Position numbers and translations under genes: made by a program
The notes under the pieces: generated by a model
Told to the model about the DNA's origin: nothing
Seen by the model: the letters and a program-made list of their open reading frames with translations, nothing else
Database searches by the model: none
In this document: piece after piece, positions 6,275 to 12,353 of the stretch
How positions within the stretch are numbered: the stretch's first letter is position 1
How the letters are laid out: each line of letters begins with the position of its first letter
Source of the DNA: Lacrimispora sp. 210928-DFI.3.58
GTDB lineage: Bacteria; Bacillota; Clostridia; Lachnospirales; Lachnospiraceae
DNA length: 12,353 nt
Direction: 5' to 3'
Assembly (NCBI RefSeq): GCF_020554865.1
Contig: NZ_JAJCIC010000062.1
Location: 1 to 12,353 of the forward strand

Positions 6275-7453
6275 ATGGGGAAAGGGCCGGAAAACGGGAG
6301 CGGCAAAGTATTCAGCCTGTCTCATCAGGCTGCACAGGCCATTGTAGAGGAGATCGGCAGAGTGGTAAAGCAGAATATCAATCTGATGGATGAGCAGGGG
6401 GCAGTGATCGCCAGCACGGACTTGTCCAGGGTGGGCACTATTCACGAAGCCGCAGCCAGGATGGTGCAGGAGGGCATCACAGAGCTCTGCATTTCGGAAA
6501 GCCAGGCTACAGCCACTGCAAGGCAGGGTGTCAACCTTTCTATTTTTCACGAGGGAAAGGCCATAGGGGTCATTGGGATCACCGGGCCTTATGGGGAGGT
6601 AGCGGGCTATGGTCAGGTAGTAAAGAAAATGGTGGAGATCCTCATACGTGAAAATGTCCGGGAGGATGAGCGCCGGATGGGTGAGCGCGTTGAGGCCCGT
6701 TTTTTGGAGGATTGGGTGCTGGGGGACGGACTTATGCAGCCCCAGGTGCTGGCAGAACGGGGCTTCAGGCTGGGAATTGACATTTCTCTGCCAAGGCGCG
6801 TTATGGTAGTGAGTCCGGGACATCTGGAGGAGTACGGTGCTACGGCTCAGGGGCAGAAAGCGTTGGAGCAGGTGGAGCGGGAGACAGCCCTTGCAGCAGG
6901 GGAGGACTGCCTGATACTTAAGAATGCAGGCCGTCAGATCCTTCTTGTCCGGAAAGGGACGGATGACCAGCTGGAGGAGCTTGCCGGGCACATCTGCCGG
7001 CGGGTGGAGGAGAGGACAGGAGTGTCCATGGCCGTGGGCATAGATGGGAAAAGCTCTGACATCCATATGGCCTATGGTCAGGCGAACAAGGCCTGGCGTT
7101 CCGCCAGAATGGCAGCGAAAGAGGTGCAGACCTATGATGGGGTGACTCTGGAGCTGTTTACCGGGGATGTGGCAGAGGGAGTGAAGCTGGAATATATACG
7201 CAAGGTGTTCCAATGCTGCGGCTATGAGGAGCTGTGTCAGTGGATGGGGATCATAGAAGCCTATTTTGAGGCGGAGGGCTCTCTTCAGAGGGCGGCGGAC
7301 AGCCTTCACATGCATAAGAATACCCTGACTTACAAATTAAAGAAGCTGAAGGAGCTCACAGGCCATGATGTGCGGATCGTGAACCAGGCCCCGGTATTGT
7401 ACATGGCGCTGCTGTTTTTCCGCGATGTGAAGGCAGAGCTGGAGAATGATTGA
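6275..7453 (+). CDS. cdaR: CdaR/SdaR-type sugar-diacid transcriptional regulator
   Basis: This 392-residue cytosolic DNA-binding protein belongs to the carbohydrate diacid regulator family; E. coli CdaR activates glucarate/galactarate/glycerate genes in response to such acids. The N-terminal 130 residues match the diacid-recognition (PAS-like) domain, with LSHQAAQAIVEEIG, NLMDEQGAVIASTD and the VIGITGPYGEV segment. A middle GGDEF-like linker domain follows. The C-terminus is the PucR-type helix-turn-helix at about residues 335-365 (SLQRAADSLHMHKNTLTYKLKKL). The start at 6275 is set by the strong AGGAGGAGG at 6261-6269, 5 nt upstream; the longer reading frame from 6215 would begin inside the glyA terminator stem. 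No promoter is evident directly upstream. The neighbouring glycerate kinase gene and the palindrome in front of it suggest that this is its local activator. The ligand is not known; glycerate or a sugar diacid is the family expectation. Confidence 0.92.
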   Translation: MGKGPENGSGKVFSLSHQAAQAIVEEIGRVVKQNINLMDEQGAVIASTDLSRVGTIHEAAARMVQEGITELCISESQATATARQGVNLSIFHEGKAIGVIGITGPYGEVAGYGQVVKKMVEILIRENVREDERRMGERVEARFLEDWVLGDGLMQPQVLAERGFRLGIDISLPRRVMVVSPGHLEEYGATAQGQKALEQVERETALAAGEDCLILKNAGRQILLVRKGTDDQLEELAGHICRRVEERTGVSMAVGIDGKSSDIHMAYGQANKAWRSARMAAKEVQTYDGVTLELFTGDVAEGVKLEYIRKVFQCCGYEELCQWMGIIEAYFEAEGSLQRAADSLHMHKNTLTYKLKKLKELTGHDVRIVNQAPVLYMALLFFRDVKAELEND

Positions 7454-7454
7454 T

Positions 7455-7472
7455 ATTGTTCGTCAGAACAAT
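7455..7472. promoter_or_regulatory. palindromic operator candidate for the CdaR-type regulator
   Basis: ATTGTTC (7455-7461) and GAACAAT (7466-7472) form a perfect 7-bp inverted repeat around GTCA. It starts 2 bp after the regulator's stop codon and ends 30 bp before the -35 box of the glycerate kinase promoter, so its centre lies near -75 from the predicted start. That is a normal place for an activator site. The short, AT-rich stem makes a terminator role less likely, although AAAAA follows it. Confidence 0.5.
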
Positions 7473-7502
7473 AAAAATGCATAAAATATGGTTTGTAAAA
7501 CA

Positions 7503-7531
7503 TTGAATTTCCATTTCAGCTCCGATAGAAT
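7503..7531 (+). promoter_or_regulatory. sigma-A promoter of glycerate kinase gene
   Basis: TTGAAT (7503-7508) and TAGAAT (7526-7531) are separated by 17 bp. The start is predicted near 7538, giving a leader of about 30 nt that contains the strong ribosome binding site. Confidence 0.65.
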
Positions 7532-7567
7532 AAAGGTATGAAAGCGAATGCTGTAAGGAGGGGAAAC

Positions 7568-8716
7568 ATGAAATTTTTATTTGCATCAGATTCATTTAAG
7601 GGAACACTGTCTTCAGAGCGCATCACCGCTCTTTTAAAGGAGTCGGCAGAGCGCATATTTCCGGGCTGTGAGACGGCCGGGGTGCCTGTGGCAGACGGGG
7701 GAGAGGGAACCCTTGACGCGGTGATCCTGGCTCTGAACGGAAAGCTGCAGAAGGTGATGGTCCATGGGCCTTTGATGGAGGAGAGGGAGTCCTTTTACGG
7801 GGAATTTGTGGAAAATGGGGCAAGCTCTGCCATCATTGAAATGGCAGCAGCCTCAGGCCTTCCCATGGTGCCTGCCCAAAAGCGCAATCCTCTTAACACC
7901 ACTACCTATGGAACGGGAGAGCTGATAAAGGCGGCCTTAGACCGGGGCTGCCGCAGCATTTCGATCGCCATTGGAGGCAGTGCCACCAATGACGGCGGCA
8001 TGGGCGCTATGAAGGCCTTAGGCGTGCGCTTCCTGGATGAGAGAGGCGAGGAGCTGGAAGGAAAGGGCGGGGATCTGATAAGGGTGGCAGATATTGACAT
8101 TTCCGGTATCCACCCTGCTGTGGCAGAGACACGGTTTACCGTTATGTGTGATGTGAACAATCCTCTGACAGGACCCAGAGGAGCGACCTACACCTTTGGA
8201 AAGCAGAAGGGCGGCACGCCGGAGATCCTGGATGTGCTGGAAAAGGGCATGGTTCGCTATGCGGCCCTGATAAAGGAAAAGCTGGGAGTAGATGTGGACG
8301 GGATCCCAGGCTCAGGCGCAGCCGGAGGACTGGGAGCGGCCTTCTGCGTGTTCCTGAAGGCGGGCATGAAATCCGGCATTGATACGGTGCTGGATCTGAT
8401 CCATTTTGATGAGCTGTTGGACGGGGTGGATCTGGTGATCACCGGAGAGGGAAGGATGGACTGGCAGTCAGCCTACGGAAAGGTCCCCAGCGGTATCGGA
8501 GCAAGATGCAAGGCAAAGAATATTCCTGTGGTAGCCATTGTGGGAGGTATGGGAGATAAGGCGGAGACCATCTTTGACTTCGGTATTGACAGTATTGTCA
8601 CGACCATAAACGGGGCTATGCCCATTGAGGAGGCGCTGGACCGCTCCGAGGAGCTGTATTCCAGTGCAGCAGACAGAACCTTCCGCCTGCTGCGGGCTGG
8701 AATGAGGCTGCGTTAA
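7568..8716 (+). CDS. glxK: glycerate 2-kinase (GlxK/GarK family)
   Basis: This cytosolic kinase phosphorylates D-glycerate with ATP, feeding glycolysis from glycerate formed during sugar-diacid, glyoxylate or serine breakdown. The 382 residues have family length and motifs. These are SDSFKGT (7-13), ADGGEGT (42-48), GTGELI (115-120), the glycine-rich GGSATNDGGMGAM (136-148), CDVNNPLTGPRGA, GSGAAGGLGAA and the C-terminal DLVITGEGRMDWQSAYGK. GlxK/GarK enzymes usually give 2-phosphoglycerate. ATG 7568 follows AAGGAGGGG (7555-7563) at ideal spacing, so the upstream in-frame ATG at 7538 is not used. The gene has its own promoter and an upstream palindrome next to the CdaR-type regulator, which fits control by it. 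It ends 12 bp before the stop codon of the convergent reductase gene, with no strong terminator between. Confidence 0.95.
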   Translation: MKFLFASDSFKGTLSSERITALLKESAERIFPGCETAGVPVADGGEGTLDAVILALNGKLQKVMVHGPLMEERESFYGEFVENGASSAIIEMAAASGLPMVPAQKRNPLNTTTYGTGELIKAALDRGCRSISIAIGGSATNDGGMGAMKALGVRFLDERGEELEGKGGDLIRVADIDISGIHPAVAETRFTVMCDVNNPLTGPRGATYTFGKQKGGTPEILDVLEKGMVRYAALIKEKLGVDVDGIPGSGAAGGLGAAFCVFLKAGMKSGIDTVLDLIHFDELLDGVDLVITGEGRMDWQSAYGKVPSGIGARCKAKNIPVVAIVGGMGDKAETIFDFGIDSIVTTINGAMPIEEALDRSEELYSSAADRTFRLLRAGMRLR

Positions 8717-8728
8717 AAGGGCCAAAGC

Positions 8729-9847
8729 CTACTGGGACTTTTCGTCAAATAATCCGGAGAGCGTTTTCATGGTCTCTGAAATAGGCAGATGCTGTGGGCA
8801 GATGGTCTCGCATTTGCGGCAGCCGATACAGTCGCCGGCCCTTCCATGGGTGTCCTTGTAGTTGCCGTAGTAGTAGCGGGAGTTGGATTTCTCACCAAAC
8901 TGTTTAAACTGGTTGTAGAGGGCAAAATACTGGGGGATGGCGATGTTCTTCGGACATCCCTCCAGACAGTAGCCGCAGCCAGTGCAGGGAACGGCGATAC
9001 TGGAGTTGATAATATCGGTCGCCTTGTGGATAATATCGGTTTCCTCCTGATTTAAGGGGATAAACTCCCTCATATAGGAGGTGTTGTCCAGAAGCTGGCT
9101 GTGATCGGACATGCCTGAGAGCACCATGATGACAGCCTCCTTGCTGGCGGCAAAGCGGATAGCCCAGGAGGCAGGGGAGCTGTCAGGGGCATAGGCCCTC
9201 ATGAGCTGCTCGGCCTCCTGCGGTACATTTGCCAATGTGCCGCCCTTCACAGGCTCCATGACGATCACGTCCTTTTTGTGCTTCAGACAGACCTCATAGC
9301 ACAGGCGGGACTGGATATTGGGGCTTTCCCAGTCAATGTAGTTTAGCTGGAGCTGGACAAATTCCAGTTCAGGGTGTTCGGTCAATATCTGATCCAAAAG
9401 CTCTGCGTCGGCATGGAAGGACATGCCGATCCGTCTGGCCTTTCCCTGGGCCTTTTTTTCTTTTATAAAGGAAAATGCATCAAGCTGTGCGGCTGTCTTA
9501 TAATAGGTCCTTGTCATATTGTGGAGCAGATAGTAGTCAAAATACGTTACCCCGCATTTTTCCAGCTGCTCATTGAAATAGCGCTCCATATCCTCTGCCT
9601 GTTTTAAATGGCTTAATGGGAGCTTGTCAGCCAGAAGATAGCGGTCTCTTGGATAGCGCTCCACAAGGGCCTTGCGAAAGGCGGTCTCGCTCTGATACTT
9701 GTGGTACATGTAAGCTGTATCAAAGTAGGTAAAGCCCTGCTCTAAAAAGCTGTCTACCATGGAGAAAAGCTGGGGAAAATCAAAATCCCTGGGATCCTCT
9801 GGATTGTTAAGGGGAAGCCTCATGCCTCCAAAGCCTAATTTCTTCAT
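8729..9847 (-). CDS. aldo/keto reductase with C-terminal 2x[4Fe-4S] ferredoxin domain
   Basis: This 372-residue cytosolic oxidoreductase has an aldo/keto reductase TIM barrel (about 1-280) fused to a ferredoxin-like tail. The AKR tetrad is present: Asp43 and Tyr48 in YFDTAYMYH, Lys75 in ADKLP and His109 in YLLHNM. The GFGGMRLP opening is typical of the COG1453 group. The tail carries two CxxCxxCxxxCP motifs, with cysteines at 288, 291, 294, 298 and at 340, 343, 346, 350, enough for two [4Fe-4S] clusters. The enzyme could therefore exchange electrons with ferredoxin or flavodoxin as well as NAD(P)H. The start at 9847 follows AGAGAGG at 9853-9859. An upstream extension to 9964 lacks a ribosome site and family similarity. 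No promoter is obvious in the 177-bp gap to the cupin gene, so the two may share a transcript. The substrate is unknown. Confidence 0.93.
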   Translation of the reverse strand: MKKLGFGGMRLPLNNPEDPRDFDFPQLFSMVDSFLEQGFTYFDTAYMYHKYQSETAFRKALVERYPRDRYLLADKLPLSHLKQAEDMERYFNEQLEKCGVTYFDYYLLHNMTRTYYKTAAQLDAFSFIKEKKAQGKARRIGMSFHADAELLDQILTEHPELEFVQLQLNYIDWESPNIQSRLCYEVCLKHKKDVIVMEPVKGGTLANVPQEAEQLMRAYAPDSSPASWAIRFAASKEAVIMVLSGMSDHSQLLDNTSYMREFIPLNQEETDIIHKATDIINSSIAVPCTGCGYCLEGCPKNIAIPQYFALYNQFKQFGEKSNSRYYYGNYKDTHGRAGDCIGCRKCETICPQHLPISETMKTLSGLFDEKSQ

Positions 9848-10024
9848 AAAAACCTCTCTTTTTATTTTTAGCACTCCCGAAACCTCCCCTGTACCCATCT
9901 TTGCGGCTGATTTTCCTCCGGCTGCACACAAATCTGGGCACAAAGAGTTTCCGAGAGCACTCATTTTATGTGTGCTTGGAATCTTCTCTTCTTTCCTTCA
10001 ATTCCGCTGTGTTCTGCCGGAAGC

Positions 10025-10363
10025 CTATTCGTATAACACAACGGCGGAGATTACCATATCTTCGCTTCCCGTATTCTCGATGCCATGGACGTCTCCGGGC
10101 TTCATGCTGCCTGCCTGGCCTGCATGGATGGGAGAGGATTCCCCGTTCAGGGTGAAAATGCCTTCGCCCTTTAAGACATAATAGATCTCCATATTACCCT
10201 TATGCTCATGACATCCAATGGAGCTTTCCGGGTGCAGCACAATCGTTAAAAGGGCTTTTGCCCGTCCCTCAAGCTCTGCATCCTCCATCACGATGTGAAG
10301 TTCTCCGGTACCTTTTCCACCCATACGGTTTTCAAAGGGAATGATGTTCTCTGTATAGATCAT
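10025..10363 (-). CDS. small single-domain cupin protein
   Basis: This 112-residue protein is one conserved beta-barrel cupin. Motif 1 is visible as GCHEHKGNMEIYYVLKGEG (50-68), with metal ligands His52, His54 and Glu59. Motif 2 is KPGDVHGIEN (88-97), with His93. All four usual metal ligands are present, so it probably binds a divalent metal and a small organic ligand. Such proteins act as sugar or sugar-acid isomerases, epimerases or sensors, and the exact role cannot be read from sequence. ATG 10363 is chosen because AAGGAGG lies 7 nt upstream; the longer frame to 10465 would start at the promoter itself. It is transcribed divergently from the dehydratase gene across a 188-bp region with paired promoters, which suggests a linked function. 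Confidence 0.9.
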   Translation of the reverse strand: MIYTENIIPFENRMGGKGTGELHIVMEDAELEGRAKALLTIVLHPESSIGCHEHKGNMEIYYVLKGEGIFTLNGESSPIHAGQAGSMKPGDVHGIENTGSEDMVISAVVLYE

Positions 10364-10436
10364 AGTAAAGCCTCCTTGCTGCATACTGCCCCGGATCAGA
10401 TCTCTGGTTGTCCCGAAGCAGCTTATTTTTGTATTA

Positions 10437-10465
10437 ATCATACAAAAGCCCCCTGAAAAAATCAA
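10437..10465 (-). promoter_or_regulatory. sigma-A promoter of cupin gene
   Basis: On the minus strand TTGATT (10460-10465) and TATGAT (10437-10442) are 17 bp apart. Transcription should begin near 10430, giving a leader of about 67 nt. The -35 box lies 18 bp from the -35 box of the divergent dehydratase promoter. Confidence 0.65.
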
Positions 10466-10479
10466 CTGATTACTGCGAT

Positions 10480-10499
10480 ATTGTTGAATTATTGTTGAA
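10480..10499 (+). repeat. tandem ATTGTTGAA direct repeat in the divergent promoter region
   Basis: ATTGTTGAA occurs at 10480-10488 and again at 10491-10499, a period of 11 bp, or one helical turn. The first copy overlaps the -35 box of the dehydratase promoter. Same-face direct repeats of this kind are often regulator sites; chance in AT-rich DNA is also possible. Confidence 0.45.
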
Positions 10500-10512
10500 A
10501 AAATGATATTCT
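10484..10512 (+). promoter_or_regulatory. sigma-A promoter of the dehydratase gene
   Basis: TTGAAT (10484-10489) and TATTCT (10507-10512) have a 17-bp spacer, with TGA ahead of the -10 box (extended -10). The start is predicted near 10519, about 33 nt before the ATG. Confidence 0.6.
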
Positions 10513-10522
10513 AGGAATGACA

Positions 10523-10536
10523 GTACACTAGTATAC
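10523..10536. promoter_or_regulatory. operator-like palindrome at the dehydratase transcription start
   Basis: GTACACTAGTATAC is symmetric at 12 of 14 positions around ACTAGT. It lies just downstream of the predicted start, between about +5 and +18, where a bound protein would block transcription. The TATAC/GTATA half-sites resemble those of GntR-family repressors, but no such regulator is encoded in this window. Confidence 0.4.
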
Positions 10537-10551
10537 AGGGGGATTTGACAC

Positions 10552-12237
10552 ATGGAAGAAAAGAGATACGGACATTTTAATGACGATGACATGCTGACAA
10601 ACAAGGTCCTTTGGAAGGGCTGCGGCTACTCTGACGACGACCTGGACAGGCCGATCATCGGCATTGCCAATTCCTTTAATGACATGGTTCCGGGCCACAC
10701 CAATCTGCGCCAGCTGGCAGAGCAGATCAAGCACGGGATCTACCGGGCAGGGGGAACTCCGGCGGAATTTGGCGTGATCGCCTGCTGCGACGGCGTGGCA
10801 ACGGGACATATTGGCAACAACTATGCCCTGCCGTCCAGGGACAATATTGCAGATGCCATTGAGATCCAGGCCCAGGCCCACAAGCTGGACGGACTGGTAC
10901 TCTTAGGCTCCTGCGACAAGATCGTACCGGGAATGCTCATGGCTGCGGCAAGACTGGATATACCGGCCATCTTTGTGGCTGGCGGCTGTATGGCAGGAGG
11001 AGCGCCATTTGCCCACAAGACGAAGTCTGATTCCACCACCATAACCGAGGCCATCGGCATGTACCAGACAGGCAAGGTGACTTATGAGGAACTCCAGAAT
11101 CTTACCACGGTTGCCTGTCCTACCTGCGGCTCCTGCCAGTTCATGGGTACAGCCAATACCATGTGCTGCGAGGCAGAGGCCCTGGGCATGAGCCTGACAG
11201 GCTCCGCTCTGATCCCGGCTTTCTACAATGAGCGCCTGCGCTCCGCCTTTCAGAGCGGTGAGAAGATCGTGGAGCTGGTAAAGAGAGGCATTACAGCCCG
11301 TCAGATCATGACTTTAGATGCGATCCGCAATGGGATCCGCATCCTTATGGCAGCAGGCGGCTCTACCAATGCAGTCATCCATACCTGCGCCCTTGCCTAT
11401 GAGCTGGGCATGGATCCTGCCATGATCATGGATGAATTTGAGAGGATCAGCGATGAGATCCCCCATATTGCAAAGATCAGCCCTGCAAGCGTTGTGTATG
11501 ACAGCGAGGATCTGTACAAGGCAGGAGGTATCCCGGAGGTGATGAAGGTGATCAAGGACAGCCTGGCGCTGGATGTCATGACCGTAACCGGCAAGACCCT
11601 GGGGGAGAACCTGGAGGGCTACAAAAACCCATACGCCCCCAATCCTGAGATCATCCGTCCTCTGGACAATCCGCACAGCACCCTGGGCGGCCTGGCCATC
11701 ATGAGGGGAAACCTGGCTCCTGACACAGGCGTTGCAAAGCCTGCGGCCATCGCGGAGGAGGCCAGAAGCTTTACGGGAACTGCTATCTGTTTTGATTCCG
11801 AGGAGGAGTGCACAGAGGCCATCCGTCAGAGAAAGATCAAGGCCGGCAATGTCGTCATCATCCGCTATGAGGGACCAAAAGGCGGTCCGGGCATGAGAGA
11901 AATGTACCAGCCCTTAAAGATGCTCTACGGCCAGGGCCTGAACAAGACCACTGCCGTGGTGACAGACGGACGCTTCTCAGGCACCAACAACGGCTGCTTC
12001 GTAGGCCATGTATCCCCGGAGGCAGCAGCAGGCGGCCCAATTGCTCTTGTAAAGGATGGAGATGAGATTACTATCGATGTGTACAAGAAGGAACTGACAC
12101 TTCATGTAAGCGATGAGGAGCTTGCAAAGAGACGCGCAGAATGGAAATTCGAGCCAAAGCCCGCCATTGGATATCTGAGGAGGTATTCAAAGCTGGCAGC
12201 ATCTGCGGATAAGGGCGGAGTGCTGATCTGCGAGTAA
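10552..12237 (+). CDS. IlvD/Edd-family dehydratase (dihydroxy-acid or sugar-acid dehydratase)
   Basis: This 561-residue cytosolic iron-sulfur dehydratase removes water from a 2,3-dihydroxy acid to give a 2-keto acid. Family features are GIANSFNDMVPGH (37-49), ACCDG with Asp80, NYALPSRDNIAD (90-101), SCDK (120-123, cluster Cys121 and Lys123), CPTCGSC (189-195, Cys195), AGGSTNAVIH, DGRFSG and the ending GHVSPEAAAGGPIALVKDG. Position 48-49 is GH, as in the oxygen-sensitive E. coli IlvD class, not the PCN of [2Fe-2S] enzymes. Several stretches (ACCDGVATGH, SCQFMGTANTMCC) differ from the biosynthetic IlvD usual in Clostridia. No other ilv gene is adjacent; a cupin and glycerate kinase are nearby instead. 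It may therefore be a sugar-acid dehydratase, and I withhold the symbol ilvD. The start follows AGGGGGA (10537-10543) by 8 nt. Confidence 0.88.
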   Translation: MEEKRYGHFNDDDMLTNKVLWKGCGYSDDDLDRPIIGIANSFNDMVPGHTNLRQLAEQIKHGIYRAGGTPAEFGVIACCDGVATGHIGNNYALPSRDNIADAIEIQAQAHKLDGLVLLGSCDKIVPGMLMAAARLDIPAIFVAGGCMAGGAPFAHKTKSDSTTITEAIGMYQTGKVTYEELQNLTTVACPTCGSCQFMGTANTMCCEAEALGMSLTGSALIPAFYNERLRSAFQSGEKIVELVKRGITARQIMTLDAIRNGIRILMAAGGSTNAVIHTCALAYELGMDPAMIMDEFERISDEIPHIAKISPASVVYDSEDLYKAGGIPEVMKVIKDSLALDVMTVTGKTLGENLEGYKNPYAPNPEIIRPLDNPHSTLGGLAIMRGNLAPDTGVAKPAAIAEEARSFTGTAICFDSEEECTEAIRQRKIKAGNVVIIRYEGPKGGPGMREMYQPLKMLYGQGLNKTTAVVTDGRFSGTNNGCFVGHVSPEAAAGGPIALVKDGDEITIDVYKKELTLHVSDEELAKRRAEWKFEPKPAIGYLRRYSKLAASADKGGVLICE

Positions 12238-12268
12238 AGAAGATACAGAGTATGCTTGGCAAATAAAA

Positions 12269-12299
12269 ACGGTTCGGAGAATACTATTCTCCGGACCGT
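12269..12299 (-). terminator. intrinsic terminator pointing leftward
   Basis: The 14-bp stem (12269-12282 with 12286-12299, one G-U pair) has a 3-nt loop. The U-rich run lies on the left, so on the minus strand the hairpin is followed by TTTTATTT. It therefore best serves a minus-strand gene located beyond the right edge. On the plus strand there is no T-run. Confidence 0.75.
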
Positions 12300-12311
12300 C
12301 AGACTGTAGAC

Positions 12312-12353
12312 AAAGTTGGTGCTAGTTGATTACGCCCAGCACCACTTTTCTTT
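12312..12353 (+). terminator. probable terminator of the dehydratase gene (touches window edge)
   Basis: TGGTGCT (12317-12323) pairs with AGCACCA (12338-12344), and AAAG outside it can extend the stem with CTTT. The T-rich run CTTTTCTTT reaches the end of the window. This is the rightward counterpart of the hairpin just before it. Confidence 0.65.

Noticed and set aside
6149..7315. 388-residue minus-strand reading frame opposite cdaR
   Set aside because: It reads as low-complexity His/Leu/Pro-rich noise and lies opposite a clear CdaR-family protein.
9848..9964. 39-residue N-terminal extension of the aldo/keto reductase
   Set aside because: There is no ribosome binding site at 9964 and no family similarity, while AGAGAGG sits correctly before the ATG at 9847.
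10364..10465. 34-residue N-terminal extension of the cupin
   Set aside because: It would begin inside the predicted promoter. AAGGAGG before the ATG at 10363 decides the start.
1..12353. CRISPR array, prophage, toxin-antitoxin or other defence system
   Set aside because: No spaced direct repeats, no phage or nuclease-effector genes and no small paired ORFs of that type are present. The genes are metabolic and housekeeping.

Overview
The window looks like chromosome from a Gram-positive anaerobe of the Clostridia, most likely a Lachnospiraceae-type gut bacterium. The grounds are Firmicutes-style ribosome binding sites (AAGGAGG types), very regular sigma-A promoters with 17-bp spacers, tRNA genes that do not encode CCA, roughly 50% GC, and protein families typical of the group (an LIVCS transporter, a CdaR regulator with glycerate kinase, an aldo/keto reductase fused to a 2x[4Fe-4S] domain). 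I cannot name a species. No phage genes, transposase, CRISPR array or defence system is visible.

Layout, left to right. Positions 85-445 hold two converging tRNA genes, tRNA-Gln(UUG) on + and tRNA-Arg(ACG) on -, each with its own near-consensus promoter, separated by two terminator-type hairpins. Positions 503-744 hold a 226-bp imperfect inverted repeat that looks like a MITE: 30-bp perfect ends, a symmetric interior, an 8-bp flanking direct repeat with one mismatch, and no gene inside. Positions 765-2178 are brnQ (branched-chain amino acid uptake) with its own promoter and a 12-codon leader ORF ending directly against its start codon. recJ (DHH-family single-strand exonuclease) follows, then an unrecognised cytosolic protein with a discoidin-like C-terminal half.

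Positions 4870-6253 are a complete transcription unit for glyA (serine hydroxymethyltransferase), with promoter and terminator. Then come a CdaR/SdaR-type sugar-diacid regulator and glycerate 2-kinase. Between these two lies a perfect palindrome placed upstream of a good promoter, as expected for an activator site. Facing them on the minus strand are an aldo/keto reductase-ferredoxin fusion and a small cupin. The cupin diverges from a dihydroxy-acid/sugar-acid dehydratase gene (IlvD/Edd family). The right edge carries two terminator hairpins, one of which points leftward for a gene outside the window.

How it may fit together (inference): CdaR-type regulators typically sense glycerate or sugar diacids and activate their catabolism, and glycerate kinase is the usual last step. 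The neighbouring IlvD/Edd-family dehydratase (not clearly the biosynthetic IlvD), cupin and aldo/keto reductase may belong to a small sugar-acid or hydroxy-acid module. A 9-bp sequence shared between the glycerate kinase operator and the dehydratase promoter gives weak support. glyA links glycine and serine to the same three-carbon pool. The most interesting items are the MITE-like element, the putative CdaR operator, the possible operator at the dehydratase start site, the atypical dehydratase and the unexplained discoidin-like protein.
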